From contig NZ_LS999521.1 of the NCBI RefSeq assembly GCF_900520355.1, positions 3,162,001-3,226,000 on the forward strand: a DNA stretch of 64,000 nucleotides, in the 5' to 3' direction. Of the stretch, positions 56,105-64,000 are shown one piece after another (the stretch's first letter is position 1; each line of letters opens with the position of its first letter). The DNA is from Acinetobacter calcoaceticus (lineage in GTDB: Bacteria; Pseudomonadota; Gammaproteobacteria; Pseudomonadales; Moraxellaceae). The notes under the pieces were generated by a model that worked only from the letters and a program-made list of their open reading frames with translations, had not been told where the DNA came from and ran no database searches. Both the position numbers and the translations under genes were made by a program.

Positions 56105-56926
56105 TTAAACAAATGGTGGTTGGTGCTGAAGTACTAAATCGATCACTTCCAATGCACCCTCATGCTCATTACTCACAGTCGTATACGGTGCTACTGCTTT
56201 TAAAGCTTCTACTGCATTTTCAACCGCAAATCCATAACCCACTGCTTTAATCATCTGGATATCATTATTATTATCGCCAATCGCAACGACTTGATCAGGT
56301 TCAACTTGCCATTTTTGTAATAGAAGCTTCAAACCATGTGCTTTATGCTGGTCAGGAAGAATAAGATCGATAAAGTCAAAACCACTTGAAACGGGAACTA
56401 ATAATTGATCTGCAACAAAACTTTGCTGCTGAAGATCTTGAAAAATAGTAAAACTTTCGTTTTTCTGAGCAATAAAAGTAATTTTGCACACTAAGTCATC
56501 TAGTGCATAAAAGTCATCTATAACTGTTAGTTTTTCAAAATATCGAGCGACTTTGGCATAGTCCTCGGCTTGCATACTCGTATGTACATAAGCACTCTGT
56601 TTTCCACAGATCACCATTTTAGATGTATAAGTTGAATCAATCGCCTTTAAAGTCTCAATAAATTGTTGCTGACTTAAATGAGCAAAAGCTATTTCTTGTC
56701 CTGCATCTACAACATGTGCGCCATTTTCTGCAATAAAAGCGATTTCATGACTAATTTCTGGAAAGTAGGTAACAAGCTTTGCGAGTTGGTTACCACTGGC
56801 AACCACAAAATGAATATTATTTTGTTTGAGTTGTTCGTACTGTTTTAAAAAACGTGCTTTGTTGTACTGCTTCTTAGAATTGAGAAAAGTCCCATCCATA
56901 TCTACCGCTAAAATTTTTACCGTCAT
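56105..56926 (-). CDS. Cof-type HAD-family phosphatase
   Basis: 273 residues. HAD motif I VDMDGTFLNSK (6-16), motif III lysine near LILPDQHKAHGLKLLL, motif IV AIGDNNNDIQMIKAV. The C2B cap is between motifs I and III. Likely dephosphorylates a small sugar phosphate or cofactor; the substrate is not predictable. Confidence 0.92.
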   Translation of the reverse strand: MTVKILAVDMDGTFLNSKKQYNKARFLKQYEQLKQNNIHFVVASGNQLAKLVTYFPEISHEIAFIAENGAHVVDAGQEIAFAHLSQQQFIETLKAIDSTYTSKMVICGKQSAYVHTSMQAEDYAKVARYFEKLTVIDDFYALDDLVCKITFIAQKNESFTIFQDLQQQSFVADQLLVPVSSGFDFIDLILPDQHKAHGLKLLLQKWQVEPDQVVAIGDNNNDIQMIKAVGYGFAVENAVEALKAVAPYTTVSNEHEGALEVIDLVLQHQPPFV

Positions 56927-57112
56927 TAATTGTTTAAATCTCTTACTAAAATCTTATTAAACCAAATTTAGCTTTATTTTTCATGACACTTTTACAGTTT
57001 TACATCTATATATCTATTAAAAAGTGTCCACACAGTATTATCATTTTTTGCACAGGTTATTTTTTAGTAGAGCTTAATAAAAAATCAGGTAATAAAATAT
57101 CCAACTCGCATA

Positions 57113-57140
57113 AAAAAAGAACGCCAAAACGTTCTTTTTT
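57113..57140. terminator. Terminator downstream of rpe
   Basis: Stem AAAAAAGAACG / CGTTCTTTTTT with a 6-base loop. On the minus strand the T-tract follows the stem, about 140 bp after the rpe stop. Confidence 0.85.
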
Positions 57141-57198
57141 CATACATTCTGCCTAGAGAATAAACGATTGATCTAATTTTGTTTATTTTACCAACATC

Positions 57199-57255
57199 TT
57201 ATCCATATGGTTATCAACACAGTTATCCATACAGTTATAAACAAAGTTATCCACA
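57199..57255 (+). promoter_or_regulatory. Array of five DnaA-box-like sites at 12-bp spacing
   Basis: Nine-mers TTATCCATA, TTATCAACA, TTATCCATA, TTATAAACA and TTATCCACA start at 57199, 57211, 57223, 57235 and 57247, exactly 12 bp apart and in the same orientation. The last is a perfect DnaA box (TTATNCACA); three differ by one base and one by two. They lie between the rpe stop and its terminator, in the 355-bp gap 56927-57281, which otherwise holds no gene. Confidence 0.75.
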
Positions 57256-57281
57256 AGCTTATTCTCGGTTTAACATATTTT

Positions 57282-57968
57282 TTAAGCGTCTACACTACCT
57301 ACTTTTGCAAGCTCTGCACGCATTTGATCAATTACAACTTTATAATCTGGTTGACCAAAAATTGCTGAACCTGCAACAAACATATCTGCGCCCGCTTCTG
57401 CAATTTCACGAATATTTGCAGGGCCAACACCACCGTCGACTTCTAAACGAATATCACGGCCACTTGCATCAATAATTTTACGAGCTTCACGTAATTTTTC
57501 TAATGTCATTGGAATGAACTTTTGCCCACCAAAGCCAGGGTTCACACTCATTATTAAAATTTGGTCAACTTTATCAAGTACATAATCTAGATAATGCAAT
57601 GGCGTTGCAGGGTTAAATACGAGACCAGCTTTAGCACCACCTGATTTAATCAGTTGTAGTGAACGGTCAATGTGATGAGAGGCTTCTGGGTGAAACGTAA
57701 TAATATCGGCACCAGCTTCCAAAAAATCTCCAATAATACGGTCAACCGGAGACACCATTAAATGCACATCAACAGGCGCTTTAATTCCATAATTTTTTAA
57801 AGCCTTACAAATGCCAGCACCAAAAGTTAAATTTGGAACATAGTGGTTATCCATTACATCAAAATGCACTACATCTGCACCTGCGGCTAACACTTTGTCT
57901 ACATCTTCACCTAAACGTGCAAAGTCAGCAGATAAAATAGAAGGAGCAATCAAATAAGGCTTGGACAT
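57282..57968 (-). CDS. rpe: Ribulose-phosphate 3-epimerase
   Basis: 228 residues. TIM-barrel motifs: [16 protein letters not shown] (7-22), [36 protein letters not shown] and [12 protein letters not shown], which include the metal-binding His and Asp residues. Acts in the pentose phosphate pathway. Confidence 0.97.
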   Translation of the reverse strand: MSKPYLIAPSILSADFARLGEDVDKVLAAGADVVHFDVMDNHYVPNLTFGAGICKALKNYGIKAPVDVHLMVSPVDRIIGDFLEAGADIITFHPEASHHIDRSLQLIKSGGAKAGLVFNPATPLHYLDYVLDKVDQILIMSVNPGFGGQKFIPMTLEKLREARKIIDASGRDIRLEVDGGVGPANIREIAEAGADMFVAGSAIFGQPDYKVVIDQMRAELAKVGSVDA

Positions 57969-58151
57969 AGGTGGATGACCTGGCTAAGAATTTAAGGAGA
58001 GGCTTAAATTATAACAAAAAACCGCCTACTTGGCCTGCTCTTCCTTGTTCAAATGACAACATTTCAAACTTGCAACGTAATGTTGCAACATTAGAATGCT
58101 AAGGACTAAACGAATTTGTTAAGGTACATTTAACCAATGTGAGGATTTATA

Positions 58152-58424
58152 ATGAAAAGCACAACTCATCTATTAACAAACGATGGTAAACGTATTGCAA
58201 AACGTCTAGTTAATCATTGGAAACACAAATTTGAAGTACAAGAAACAGAACAAGATTTCAAAATCTTAATGCCTACAGCAACCATTACTCTTACACCAGA
58301 AATAGAGCAGTTAAACGTTGCTATTGATAGCCAATTAGATGACCACGACCACTTAGAAAAAGTCGTGCTTGATCATCTAAATCGTATGGCTCAACAAGAA
58401 TTTCAGGTGGAATGGCAGCACTAA
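58152..58424 (+). CDS. DUF2218 protein
   Basis: 90 residues, recognised by the pattern of a short His/Asp-containing alpha-beta protein (LTNDGKRIAKRLVNHWKHK and LTPEIEQLNVAID). GTGAGGA precedes the ATG. Its stop overlaps the convergent fghA stop by 4 bp. Function unknown. Confidence 0.85.
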   Translation: MKSTTHLLTNDGKRIAKRLVNHWKHKFEVQETEQDFKILMPTATITLTPEIEQLNVAIDSQLDDHDHLEKVVLDHLNRMAQQEFQVEWQH

Positions 58425-59269
58425 TAGCCATTTACCTTTTCTAACTGGATTGCATGAAACTGCAAATGCTCATCCATAAAGGTTTGAATAAAGTAATAGC
58501 CATGATCATAGCCAGCATGTTGTCTTAAAGTTAAGGGCTGTCCCGCTTTTAAACATGCTTGCTTAAATTTTTCAGGGTGAAGCTGTTCATAAAATTGATC
58601 ATCCAATCCCTGATCAACCAGAATTTCATCAAATACTGCACCATTTTTTGAAACTAAGGCTGTGGCATCATGAGCCAGCCAGCTGTCGCGGTCATCCCCT
58701 AAATAATGACTAAAGGCTTTGTCTCCCCACGCACATTCAGTTGGCGCGCAAATCGGGGCAAAAGCAGATACCGACTTAAACTTTTCAGGATATTTAAACG
58801 CTAAAGTTAATGCGCCGTGGCCACCCATTGAGTGCCCAAAGATACCGACTTGTTGAGCATTTACAGGAAAGTTTTTCAAAATAAGTGGATATAACTCATC
58901 AATCAAATAGCTTTCCATTTGATAATGTTCAGACCAAGGTGCTTGCGTTGCATTAATATAGAAACCTGCACCTTGACCTAAATCCCAATTATCCCCTGCA
59001 GCGACTTGTTCTCCACGAGGAGAAGTGTCTGGCGTAATCAATATTAAACTTAACTGTGCTGCCATATGCTGTGCATGTGCTTTTATGGCAAAGGTTTCTT
59101 CAGTACAAGTTAAACCTGCTAAATAAAACAAGGTTGAACAAGGTTTACCTTCTAAAGCGGCTGGTGGCAAATACACACCAAACTTAGCAGGTCCTTTTAA
59201 ATAAGAAGATTCAAATTGGTATATACGCTGCTCACCCTCAAAGCAGCGGTTTTTTTGCAGGAGTTGCAT
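58421..59269 (-). CDS. fghA: S-formylglutathione hydrolase
   Basis: 282 residues from the ATG at 59269 (AGAGG upstream). Nucleophile Ser147 in GIFGHSMGGHGA, Asp in LVDQGLDDQF and His in HAGYDHGYYF; the oxyanion part YLAGLTCTEE is typical of esterase D. It ends formaldehyde detoxification by releasing formate. It overlaps the C13 peptidase gene by about 30 bp. Confidence 0.95.
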   Translation of the reverse strand: MQLLQKNRCFEGEQRIYQFESSYLKGPAKFGVYLPPAALEGKPCSTLFYLAGLTCTEETFAIKAHAQHMAAQLSLILITPDTSPRGEQVAAGDNWDLGQGAGFYINATQAPWSEHYQMESYLIDELYPLILKNFPVNAQQVGIFGHSMGGHGALTLAFKYPEKFKSVSAFAPICAPTECAWGDKAFSHYLGDDRDSWLAHDATALVSKNGAVFDEILVDQGLDDQFYEQLHPEKFKQACLKAGQPLTLRQHAGYDHGYYFIQTFMDEHLQFHAIQLEKVNGY

Positions 59270-60689
59270 CGTTTTTGGCCTCTGTTTTTGTTTGAGCAAT
59301 ATCTACACTACCAGTATTTTGCTGAGGAAATAGATACTTTTCCAATTGAGGTAGCATGAGTTCCATATTTTTACCAATCATCCACTGAGGCTCTGAAGGT
59401 TCTACACCTTGAGCCACTTCCCATTTGGTTACTGTTTGCTTAGCTGTACTAAATGAATCTTTCATCGAAGATTGCTCTCGCATAGCCAAATCAAAGAAAG
59501 CCCGACCAAAATAGGTATAGTCGGCTTCGTTATTACATCCAAAAGAAGTTTTATCAGCAGCAGACGCAGTAATAATTAAAGTATCAGGAGACTGTAAAGC
59601 AGGAATAAAGCTTCCTGAATAACAGGCTGAGATGACAATCACACGCCAGCGAATACCGGATTTATCAAGTGTTTCACGCAACCATTTAGGGTCTACTTGC
59701 CCTAGATCTAATGGTGCATTTTCAATTTCGAAGTGATTTTGTTCACCGTGTGAAGTCATATATAGAAATAGCACATCACTATCACGGTTCATTTGCTGAC
59801 CCATACGGCGTAGGGCTAACTCTATACTGGTTTTAGAGGCAATCGGAATTTCAGTACGCGTATCTGGATTATTGACCAGCATCATTGACCGACCAATCGT
59901 TCCAAAACGTGTATCAAACTGTTCTTTAATACGGACTACTTCCGATTTAAAAACATCTTGGTAGCTGTCACCTGCCACGCCTAAAAAATACCAATGACTT
60001 TTTGCCTGCTCACCATATTCGACTTGCTCTAAAGAATCATTCAGCAGCTTACTTTGTGCATAAAAAGCATCTTCAGCAAATGTTGGAGCTGAGTCTTCAA
60101 CCTTCCAAATAGGTTGATCTTTTACAGAAAGTTGCCAGACCACCATCGTCGCAATAGTCGCAACCATGACGAGTGCACGTTCCCACCAAGGCCACTTGAG
60201 CTCGCGTGAGAAAACCCAAATCACCGCTAAACTTTGCCATACGAACAAAGCCACAAATAGACTAGGTAAAATTCCGTTATAAATGGCATCTGGAATAAAG
60301 TTGAGATAACCGTTAGAACCCAAATACTGAATTAAACATTGAATTAATAAGATATTTGTATCTAGAACCAACCAAAGTAAAGCAGGCACTAGCATTAAAC
60401 GAGGTTGATTGGTGCGCTGTGATAAGAAAATACCAACAATTAAAGCAATAAATGGCCAAAGTGCGTAACCAATTAACCCTTGTGAATTGAAATCACCAAT
60501 TTGACCAGCCACAAGCCAGCTATAAAGAGAGTTAGTACAGCCCCCTAAAATTCCCCAGACAATGAGCTGAAGAATAGATGGATGTACAATTTGTAAAGAA
60601 CGTCTTGATCCCAAAAACAGCCACATTCCGGCAATTTGGTTGCTTTTAAAATCATGCCAAAAGTTAATGGAGGGTTTAAGATCAATCAT
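59238..60689 (-). CDS. Membrane-bound C13-family (legumain-like) peptidase
   Basis: 483 residues. The N-terminal part (about 40-185) has about five membrane helices. The C-terminal domain has a caspase-like fold with catalytic His314 in YMTSHGEQ and Cys356 in VISACYSGSF, typical of peptidase family C13. In eukaryotes C13 contains legumain and GPI8; bacterial members are little studied. The substrate and side of the membrane are unknown. Overlaps fghA, so probably co-transcribed with it. Confidence 0.88.
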   Translation of the reverse strand: MIDLKPSINFWHDFKSNQIAGMWLFLGSRRSLQIVHPSILQLIVWGILGGCTNSLYSWLVAGQIGDFNSQGLIGYALWPFIALIVGIFLSQRTNQPRLMLVPALLWLVLDTNILLIQCLIQYLGSNGYLNFIPDAIYNGILPSLFVALFVWQSLAVIWVFSRELKWPWWERALVMVATIATMVVWQLSVKDQPIWKVEDSAPTFAEDAFYAQSKLLNDSLEQVEYGEQAKSHWYFLGVAGDSYQDVFKSEVVRIKEQFDTRFGTIGRSMMLVNNPDTRTEIPIASKTSIELALRRMGQQMNRDSDVLFLYMTSHGEQNHFEIENAPLDLGQVDPKWLRETLDKSGIRWRVIVISACYSGSFIPALQSPDTLIITASAADKTSFGCNNEADYTYFGRAFFDLAMREQSSMKDSFSTAKQTVTKWEVAQGVEPSEPQWMIGKNMELMLPQLEKYLFPQQNTGSVDIAQTKTEAKNDATPAKKPLL

Positions 60690-60825
60690 AAAAGGTTTTC
60701 AAAAATTTCGTTTTTGTCAGGCATCTTAAGTGTATGCCTGCTAAGAATTTTAGCAATCATGCTTTTGAACTATATCACATATATTTGTGCATTATTCAAG
60801 CAATAAAACCTAACCTTACATAAGC

Positions 60826-61617
60826 CTACTGAAAATACGCATCAAAACGACAAGCATCCCCTTGCCATTGATGAGCTGGCTCTTGATTTGCCAGAAAAAC
60901 AGCATGGCGTGGTCGTTTAACCACCACACGTTTAGCAACTTTCTGCGCCAGAAACAGTAAATTATCACCTAAATCCATTTCGCCATCTTCGGGTAAAAGG
61001 AGATGTAAAAGCTGCATCTGTTTTTTAACTTGAGCTTGCTTTTTGACTGCTTGATGATTCTGATCACGCTGCGGAAACATCGGGTCTAGATAAACCACAT
61101 CAACCATTTGAGCTGTTTGCTGTAGTTGTTGTAGATAACTTGCAGAGTCAGCAAAGATCAGTTGAATCCGTTCCATAAACTGGCTTAAAAAGCTATCTTG
61201 CTCAGCTTGGGCTTTTGCATCTTCAAGTAAAGTAAATAAAATCGGATGGCGCTCAACCAATTGTATTTGTGCGCCAAGATAAGCCATGAGTAAACTATCA
61301 TGACCTAAGCCAGCTGTAGCATCAATTAAGGTAGGTTTTTCACCTAACTGACAAGCCCGAGCAATCATTTCTGATTTAAGACTTGCACGTTTTAAACGGG
61401 AAATTTCGGCTTTCCAGTCGGGCTGCATTTTCATGCCATTTGCAGATAACCATAGCCCGTTTTCATCTACACAAAGTGCCAATTCAGGATTTAAACGCAA
61501 AAAACGTGCATTCAGCTTTTCAACTGGCTGCAATTCAACAGTCACACCTCTAGAACAAAGCACAGCTTGGTAGTTCTGAGCTTGTTCTTGAAAATCTACT
61601 TCAAAATATATGTGCAT
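60826..61617 (-). CDS. rsmJ: 16S rRNA (guanine1516-N2)-methyltransferase
   Basis: 263 residues. SAM motif [20 protein letters not shown] (98-117) and catalytic [11 protein letters not shown], as in RsmJ. It lies 11 bp after tsaB on the same strand and is likely co-transcribed. Confidence 0.93.
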   Translation of the reverse strand: MHIYFEVDFQEQAQNYQAVLCSRGVTVELQPVEKLNARFLRLNPELALCVDENGLWLSANGMKMQPDWKAEISRLKRASLKSEMIARACQLGEKPTLIDATAGLGHDSLLMAYLGAQIQLVERHPILFTLLEDAKAQAEQDSFLSQFMERIQLIFADSASYLQQLQQTAQMVDVVYLDPMFPQRDQNHQAVKKQAQVKKQMQLLHLLLPEDGEMDLGDNLLFLAQKVAKRVVVKRPRHAVFLANQEPAHQWQGDACRFDAYFQ

Positions 61618-61628
61618 GAGTAGTGCCT

Positions 61629-62294
61629 TTATTTTGCTTTACCCTGATCTGCTATTTTTTTCCATGCATCATCACGTAAATAAACTGGCAAAGCATGTTC
61701 AGCATCAACCCACTGCTTTTGCGCTGCATAAACACGTGCAATAGAAGCAATGTCTTGTGCAGTTGCAGTGATTGTTTGATGCTCTGCATCAGCTTGAAGG
61801 AGCTTTGCACCCGAACCAATTAAGCAATGCTTTGCATAAGCAGTCGCTGGCTCGTAGCCCATTAATTTTTCTTCATCAATACATTGCATAATTCCATGCT
61901 CATCTAGAACAAAACTTGCAATATAAACTTCATTCATACGAGCATCGAGAACCGCAGTCACCTGTTCCAAACCTTCAAGTCGGTATGCTGCTTGTGCTAA
62001 AGCTTGTAAACTCGAAACGGGAATAACAGGTAAATCTTGTGACCATGCCAAAGCCTGAGTCACAGCTGCATTAATTCGGACACCACTAAAAGAACCCGGG
62101 CCACGACTAAAGGCAATCGCATCCAGACCAGCAATCTCAAGACCTGTTTGTTGTAGCCCCTGCTCAATCATGGGCAAAATAGTCTGGGTTTGTGCTTTCG
62201 CCCGCGTATCGAGTTGAAAAAACAGTTCTTGGGTTTCATCGACTAATGAGATAGAACACTGCTCATTTGCAGTTTCCAACGCCAGCAATTTCAT
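61629..62294 (-). CDS. tsaB: tRNA threonylcarbamoyladenosine biosynthesis protein TsaB
   Basis: 221 residues from the ATG at 62294; a TTG two codons upstream is unlikely. ASKHA-fold motifs: [16 protein letters not shown] and [13 protein letters not shown]. TsaB partners TsaD and TsaE in t6A tRNA modification. Confidence 0.95.
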   Translation of the reverse strand: MKLLALETANEQCSISLVDETQELFFQLDTRAKAQTQTILPMIEQGLQQTGLEIAGLDAIAFSRGPGSFSGVRINAAVTQALAWSQDLPVIPVSSLQALAQAAYRLEGLEQVTAVLDARMNEVYIASFVLDEHGIMQCIDEEKLMGYEPATAYAKHCLIGSGAKLLQADAEHQTITATAQDIASIARVYAAQKQWVDAEHALPVYLRDDAWKKIADQGKAK

Positions 62295-62380
62295 GCACAA
62301 CCTTAGTATTAAATCAGATTAAAAACGGGAGTTATGATACCCCACTCGGCTCTGATAGGCGAGTCGTTCTCTGTCTAAAT

Positions 62381-62405
62381 AAAAATGCCAAGATTTAACT
62401 TGGCA
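62381..62405 (-). terminator. Terminator of the gamma carbonic anhydrase gene
   Basis: Stem TGCCAAG / CTTGGCA, 6-base loop, followed on the minus strand by five T residues, and with an A/T tract on the other side, 24 bp after the stop. Confidence 0.8.
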
Positions 62406-62428
62406 TAATTTTTTTTGCTAAAAAAGAG

Positions 62429-62959
62429 TTAAAAGTGAAATTCTTTTAAATCACTATAACTTTTAAAATGTTCAGCATAATGCAATGCACTCAACCGTAT
62501 TTTAGCCGCACCATCTTCATCTAAAGTTTTAACAATTTTGCCGGGTGATCCCATAACGACTGAATTATCTGGAATGACTTTCCCTTCTGGAATTAAAGCA
62601 TTAGCGCCAATAATACAATTTTTACCAATCACTGCCCGATTTAAAATCACGGCGTTCATGCCAATTAAACTGTTATCACCAATCGTGCAGCCATGTAGCA
62701 TGACTTTATGTCCAATCGTGACATATTCGCCAATATTCAGCTCAAGCCCAGCATCCGTATGCAAAACAGAATTTTCTTGTACATTTGAATAGTTACCAAT
62801 ACGAATTACACAGTTATCGGCACGTACTACAGCTCCAAACCAAATGCTGACTTGGCGCCCTAACTCTACTTGTCCAATTAGCGTTGCTGTTGGAGCAACC
62901 CAACCATCCCATGGTTCATATAATGCTTTTGGGTGCTGTCCTTGATAGCTATACATCAT
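62429..62959 (-). CDS. Gamma carbonic anhydrase-like protein
   Basis: 176 residues of left-handed beta-helix hexapeptide repeats. Metal-site His residues appear in SVLHTDAG and IGHKVMLHGC, as in the YrdA/CaiE-like gamma-class. Activity of such homologs as carbonic anhydrase is not always shown. Confidence 0.92.
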   Translation of the reverse strand: MMYSYQGQHPKALYEPWDGWVAPTATLIGQVELGRQVSIWFGAVVRADNCVIRIGNYSNVQENSVLHTDAGLELNIGEYVTIGHKVMLHGCTIGDNSLIGMNAVILNRAVIGKNCIIGANALIPEGKVIPDNSVVMGSPGKIVKTLDEDGAAKIRLSALHYAEHFKSYSDLKEFHF

Positions 62960-62975
62960 AATTTATCAGTCCTGA

Positions 62976-63605
62976 TCATTTATTCTTATGAGAAAATTTT
63001 GGCATGCCAAAGGTTGGTGAGTTGAGTAAAAATGGCCAATCTTTTTGATAACCTAACCCATATTTAAACAGAGCAACTAGCATACGAGCAGTTAAACCCC
63101 AAATAATTTCATTATCAATCTGTAAACTCGGAAAATATAAAGATTGATGGGCATAACGTACTTCGTGAGGCGTTGGTCTTGTCTCGATGAGTTGCTGCAA
63201 CGGCACGAAAAAGATTCGATCAATTTCCGTGGGTTGAGGTATTAACGTAATCTCTGGAGGAATAAGCCCAACAATGGGTTTTACAGATAACCCGCTTCTT
63301 GCACGTTGCATTGGCAAATCACCTAACAACTGCACATCAAAAGGATTTAAGGCTGTCTCTTCCTGAGCCTCTCTTAATGCCACCACAATATTACTCGTGT
63401 CACTTGGATCACGCTTTCCACCCGGAAAAGAAACTTCACCAGCATGATTGTTCATGTGTATTGAACGGCGAGTGAGTAATACCTTAGGATTATTTTCATT
63501 TGTAATAGCAATGAGTACTGCAGCTTGTGCTTCTTGTATGCGGGTGGAAAAGCGCAATCTTTGCTGTAACTTTTGTGTTAGCAAGTGCTCTTCCATACCA
63601 TTCAC
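62976..63605 (-). CDS. CoA pyrophosphatase-type Nudix hydrolase
   Basis: 209 residues. Nudix box GGKRDPSDTSNIVVALREAQ followed by EETAL, with the NudL/YeaB-type preceding HAGEVSFPG. Likely hydrolyses CoA derivatives or other nucleoside diphosphate-linked compounds. It lies 17 bp upstream of the carbonic anhydrase gene in the same direction. Confidence 0.9.
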   Translation of the reverse strand: MNGMEEHLLTQKLQQRLRFSTRIQEAQAAVLIAITNENNPKVLLTRRSIHMNNHAGEVSFPGGKRDPSDTSNIVVALREAQEETALNPFDVQLLGDLPMQRARSGLSVKPIVGLIPPEITLIPQPTEIDRIFFVPLQQLIETRPTPHEVRYAHQSLYFPSLQIDNEIIWGLTARMLVALFKYGLGYQKDWPFLLNSPTFGMPKFSHKNK

Positions 63606-63719
63606 CTATTATTCTGTCTCTCTTTGCATCATATCTGAAAAATAAACTTAAGACATAGAGTTGATGCGTAAGTCTAAAAATTCAGTTATGCTGAGGCATC
63701 TCTATACTCGATGATAATT

Positions 63720-64000
63720 ATGAGTTTCTGTGTAGCGTGTGGGCATAAAACCGAACAAAAAATTCCTTTAGGTGATCATAAAGTACGCCGTGTTTGTACT
63801 CATTGTGGCAATATCCATTATGAAAACCCCAAAGTAATCTGCGGTGCCTTAGCGTTATGGGAAGACAAAGTATTACTCTGTCGTCGTGCTATTGAACCTC
63901 GTTATGGTTTATGGACCCTACCTGCTGGTTATATGGAATTGTTCGAGACCATGGAGCAAGGGGCAGCACGTGAAACTCGTGAAGAAGCAGAAGCCGAGAT
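63720..64000 (+). CDS. Nudix hydrolase with N-terminal zinc ribbon (partial)
   Basis: 5' 93 codons; the gene is cut by the window end. Four cysteines in CVACGH and CTHCGN form a zinc ribbon, then the Nudix box [20 protein letters not shown]. Similar proteins act on ADP-ribose or related nucleotides. Divergent from the CoA pyrophosphatase gene. Confidence 0.9.
   Translation, partial: MSFCVACGHKTEQKIPLGDHKVRRVCTHCGNIHYENPKVICGALALWEDKVLLCRRAIEPRYGLWTLPAGYMELFETMEQGAARETREEAEAE

Noticed and set aside
57199..57255. Chromosomal origin oriC
   Set aside because: No dnaA, dnaN, rpmH or large AT-rich unwinding region with GATC-like context is nearby; the neighbours are rpe and a Cof phosphatase.
57179..57475. 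Plus-strand Tyr/Ser-rich ORF of 98 residues
   Set aside because: Its first third is the DnaA-box array and the rest is antisense to rpe.

Overview
The window looks like chromosome of an Acinetobacter species, probably from the A. calcoaceticus-baumannii group. The base composition is low in G+C. The gene content is typical of that genus: MesD/MesX methionine synthesis, a DcaP-like porin, a Bap-type N-terminal secretion module, a tricarballylate/aconitate block, and the nadA, argJ, rpe, tsaB and rsmJ neighbourhoods. The species call is inference; no rRNA is present.

Region 1 (1-8.6 kb, minus strand) is a type I secretion operon: TolC-like outer membrane protein, LapB-like ABC exporter and HlyD/LapC adaptor. 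It is followed by the 5' part of a very large secreted protein whose first 149 residues are a Bap-like N-terminal module. From there to the window edge the protein is an uninterrupted Ser-Asp repeat of 966 residues. Region 2 (8.9-13.4 kb) is an accessory patch: a TetR remnant without its DNA-binding domain, a membrane-anchored hydrolase, an orphan fragment, an Imm26-like gene, a zinc-ribbon protein, a TetR regulator, and a structured non-coding segment that resembles the C4/CI antisense RNA of P1/P4-type phages.

Region 3 (13.4-18.3 kb) holds the folate-independent, oxygen-dependent methionine synthase pair mesX-mesD with a flavin reductase, then a LysR regulator and a LysE exporter. Region 4 (18.4-24.5 kb) holds a fatty acid desaturase, an AraC regulator, and an operon of FadL-like porin, BASS transporter and secreted M20 amidohydrolase. 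A 29-bp conserved sequence lies 65-70 bp upstream of both the desaturase and the FadL gene, which ties these genes into one probable AraC regulon.

Region 5 (24.8-38.2 kb) is a tricarboxylate block: tctC-tctB-tctA-AbrB-like-DcaP porin on the minus strand, and LysR, tcuC, an aconitate isomerase-like periplasmic protein, a second paralogous LysR, tcuA and tcuB on the plus strand. A shared upstream motif occurs three times in it. Region 6 (38.2-44.8 kb) has an HPP membrane protein with a divergent TetR and a 24-bp palindrome, then a glutarate block (CoA transferase, MFS carrier, gcdH, LysR) with nested operator palindromes.

Region 7 (44.8-64 kb) is mostly core genome: a zinc alcohol dehydrogenase, adenosine deaminase followed by 27 copies of a 7-bp repeat, a Pro-Arg-His-Pro tRNA operon with a clear promoter, nadA, argJ, a guanidine-II riboswitch ahead of gdx and ogt, a copper block (copA, copB, a small His/Met-rich protein, a CDF transporter), a Cof phosphatase, rpe with a periodic array of DnaA-box-like sites behind it, fghA, a C13 peptidase, rsmJ, tsaB, a gamma carbonic anhydrase and two Nudix hydrolases (the last one cut by the window edge).
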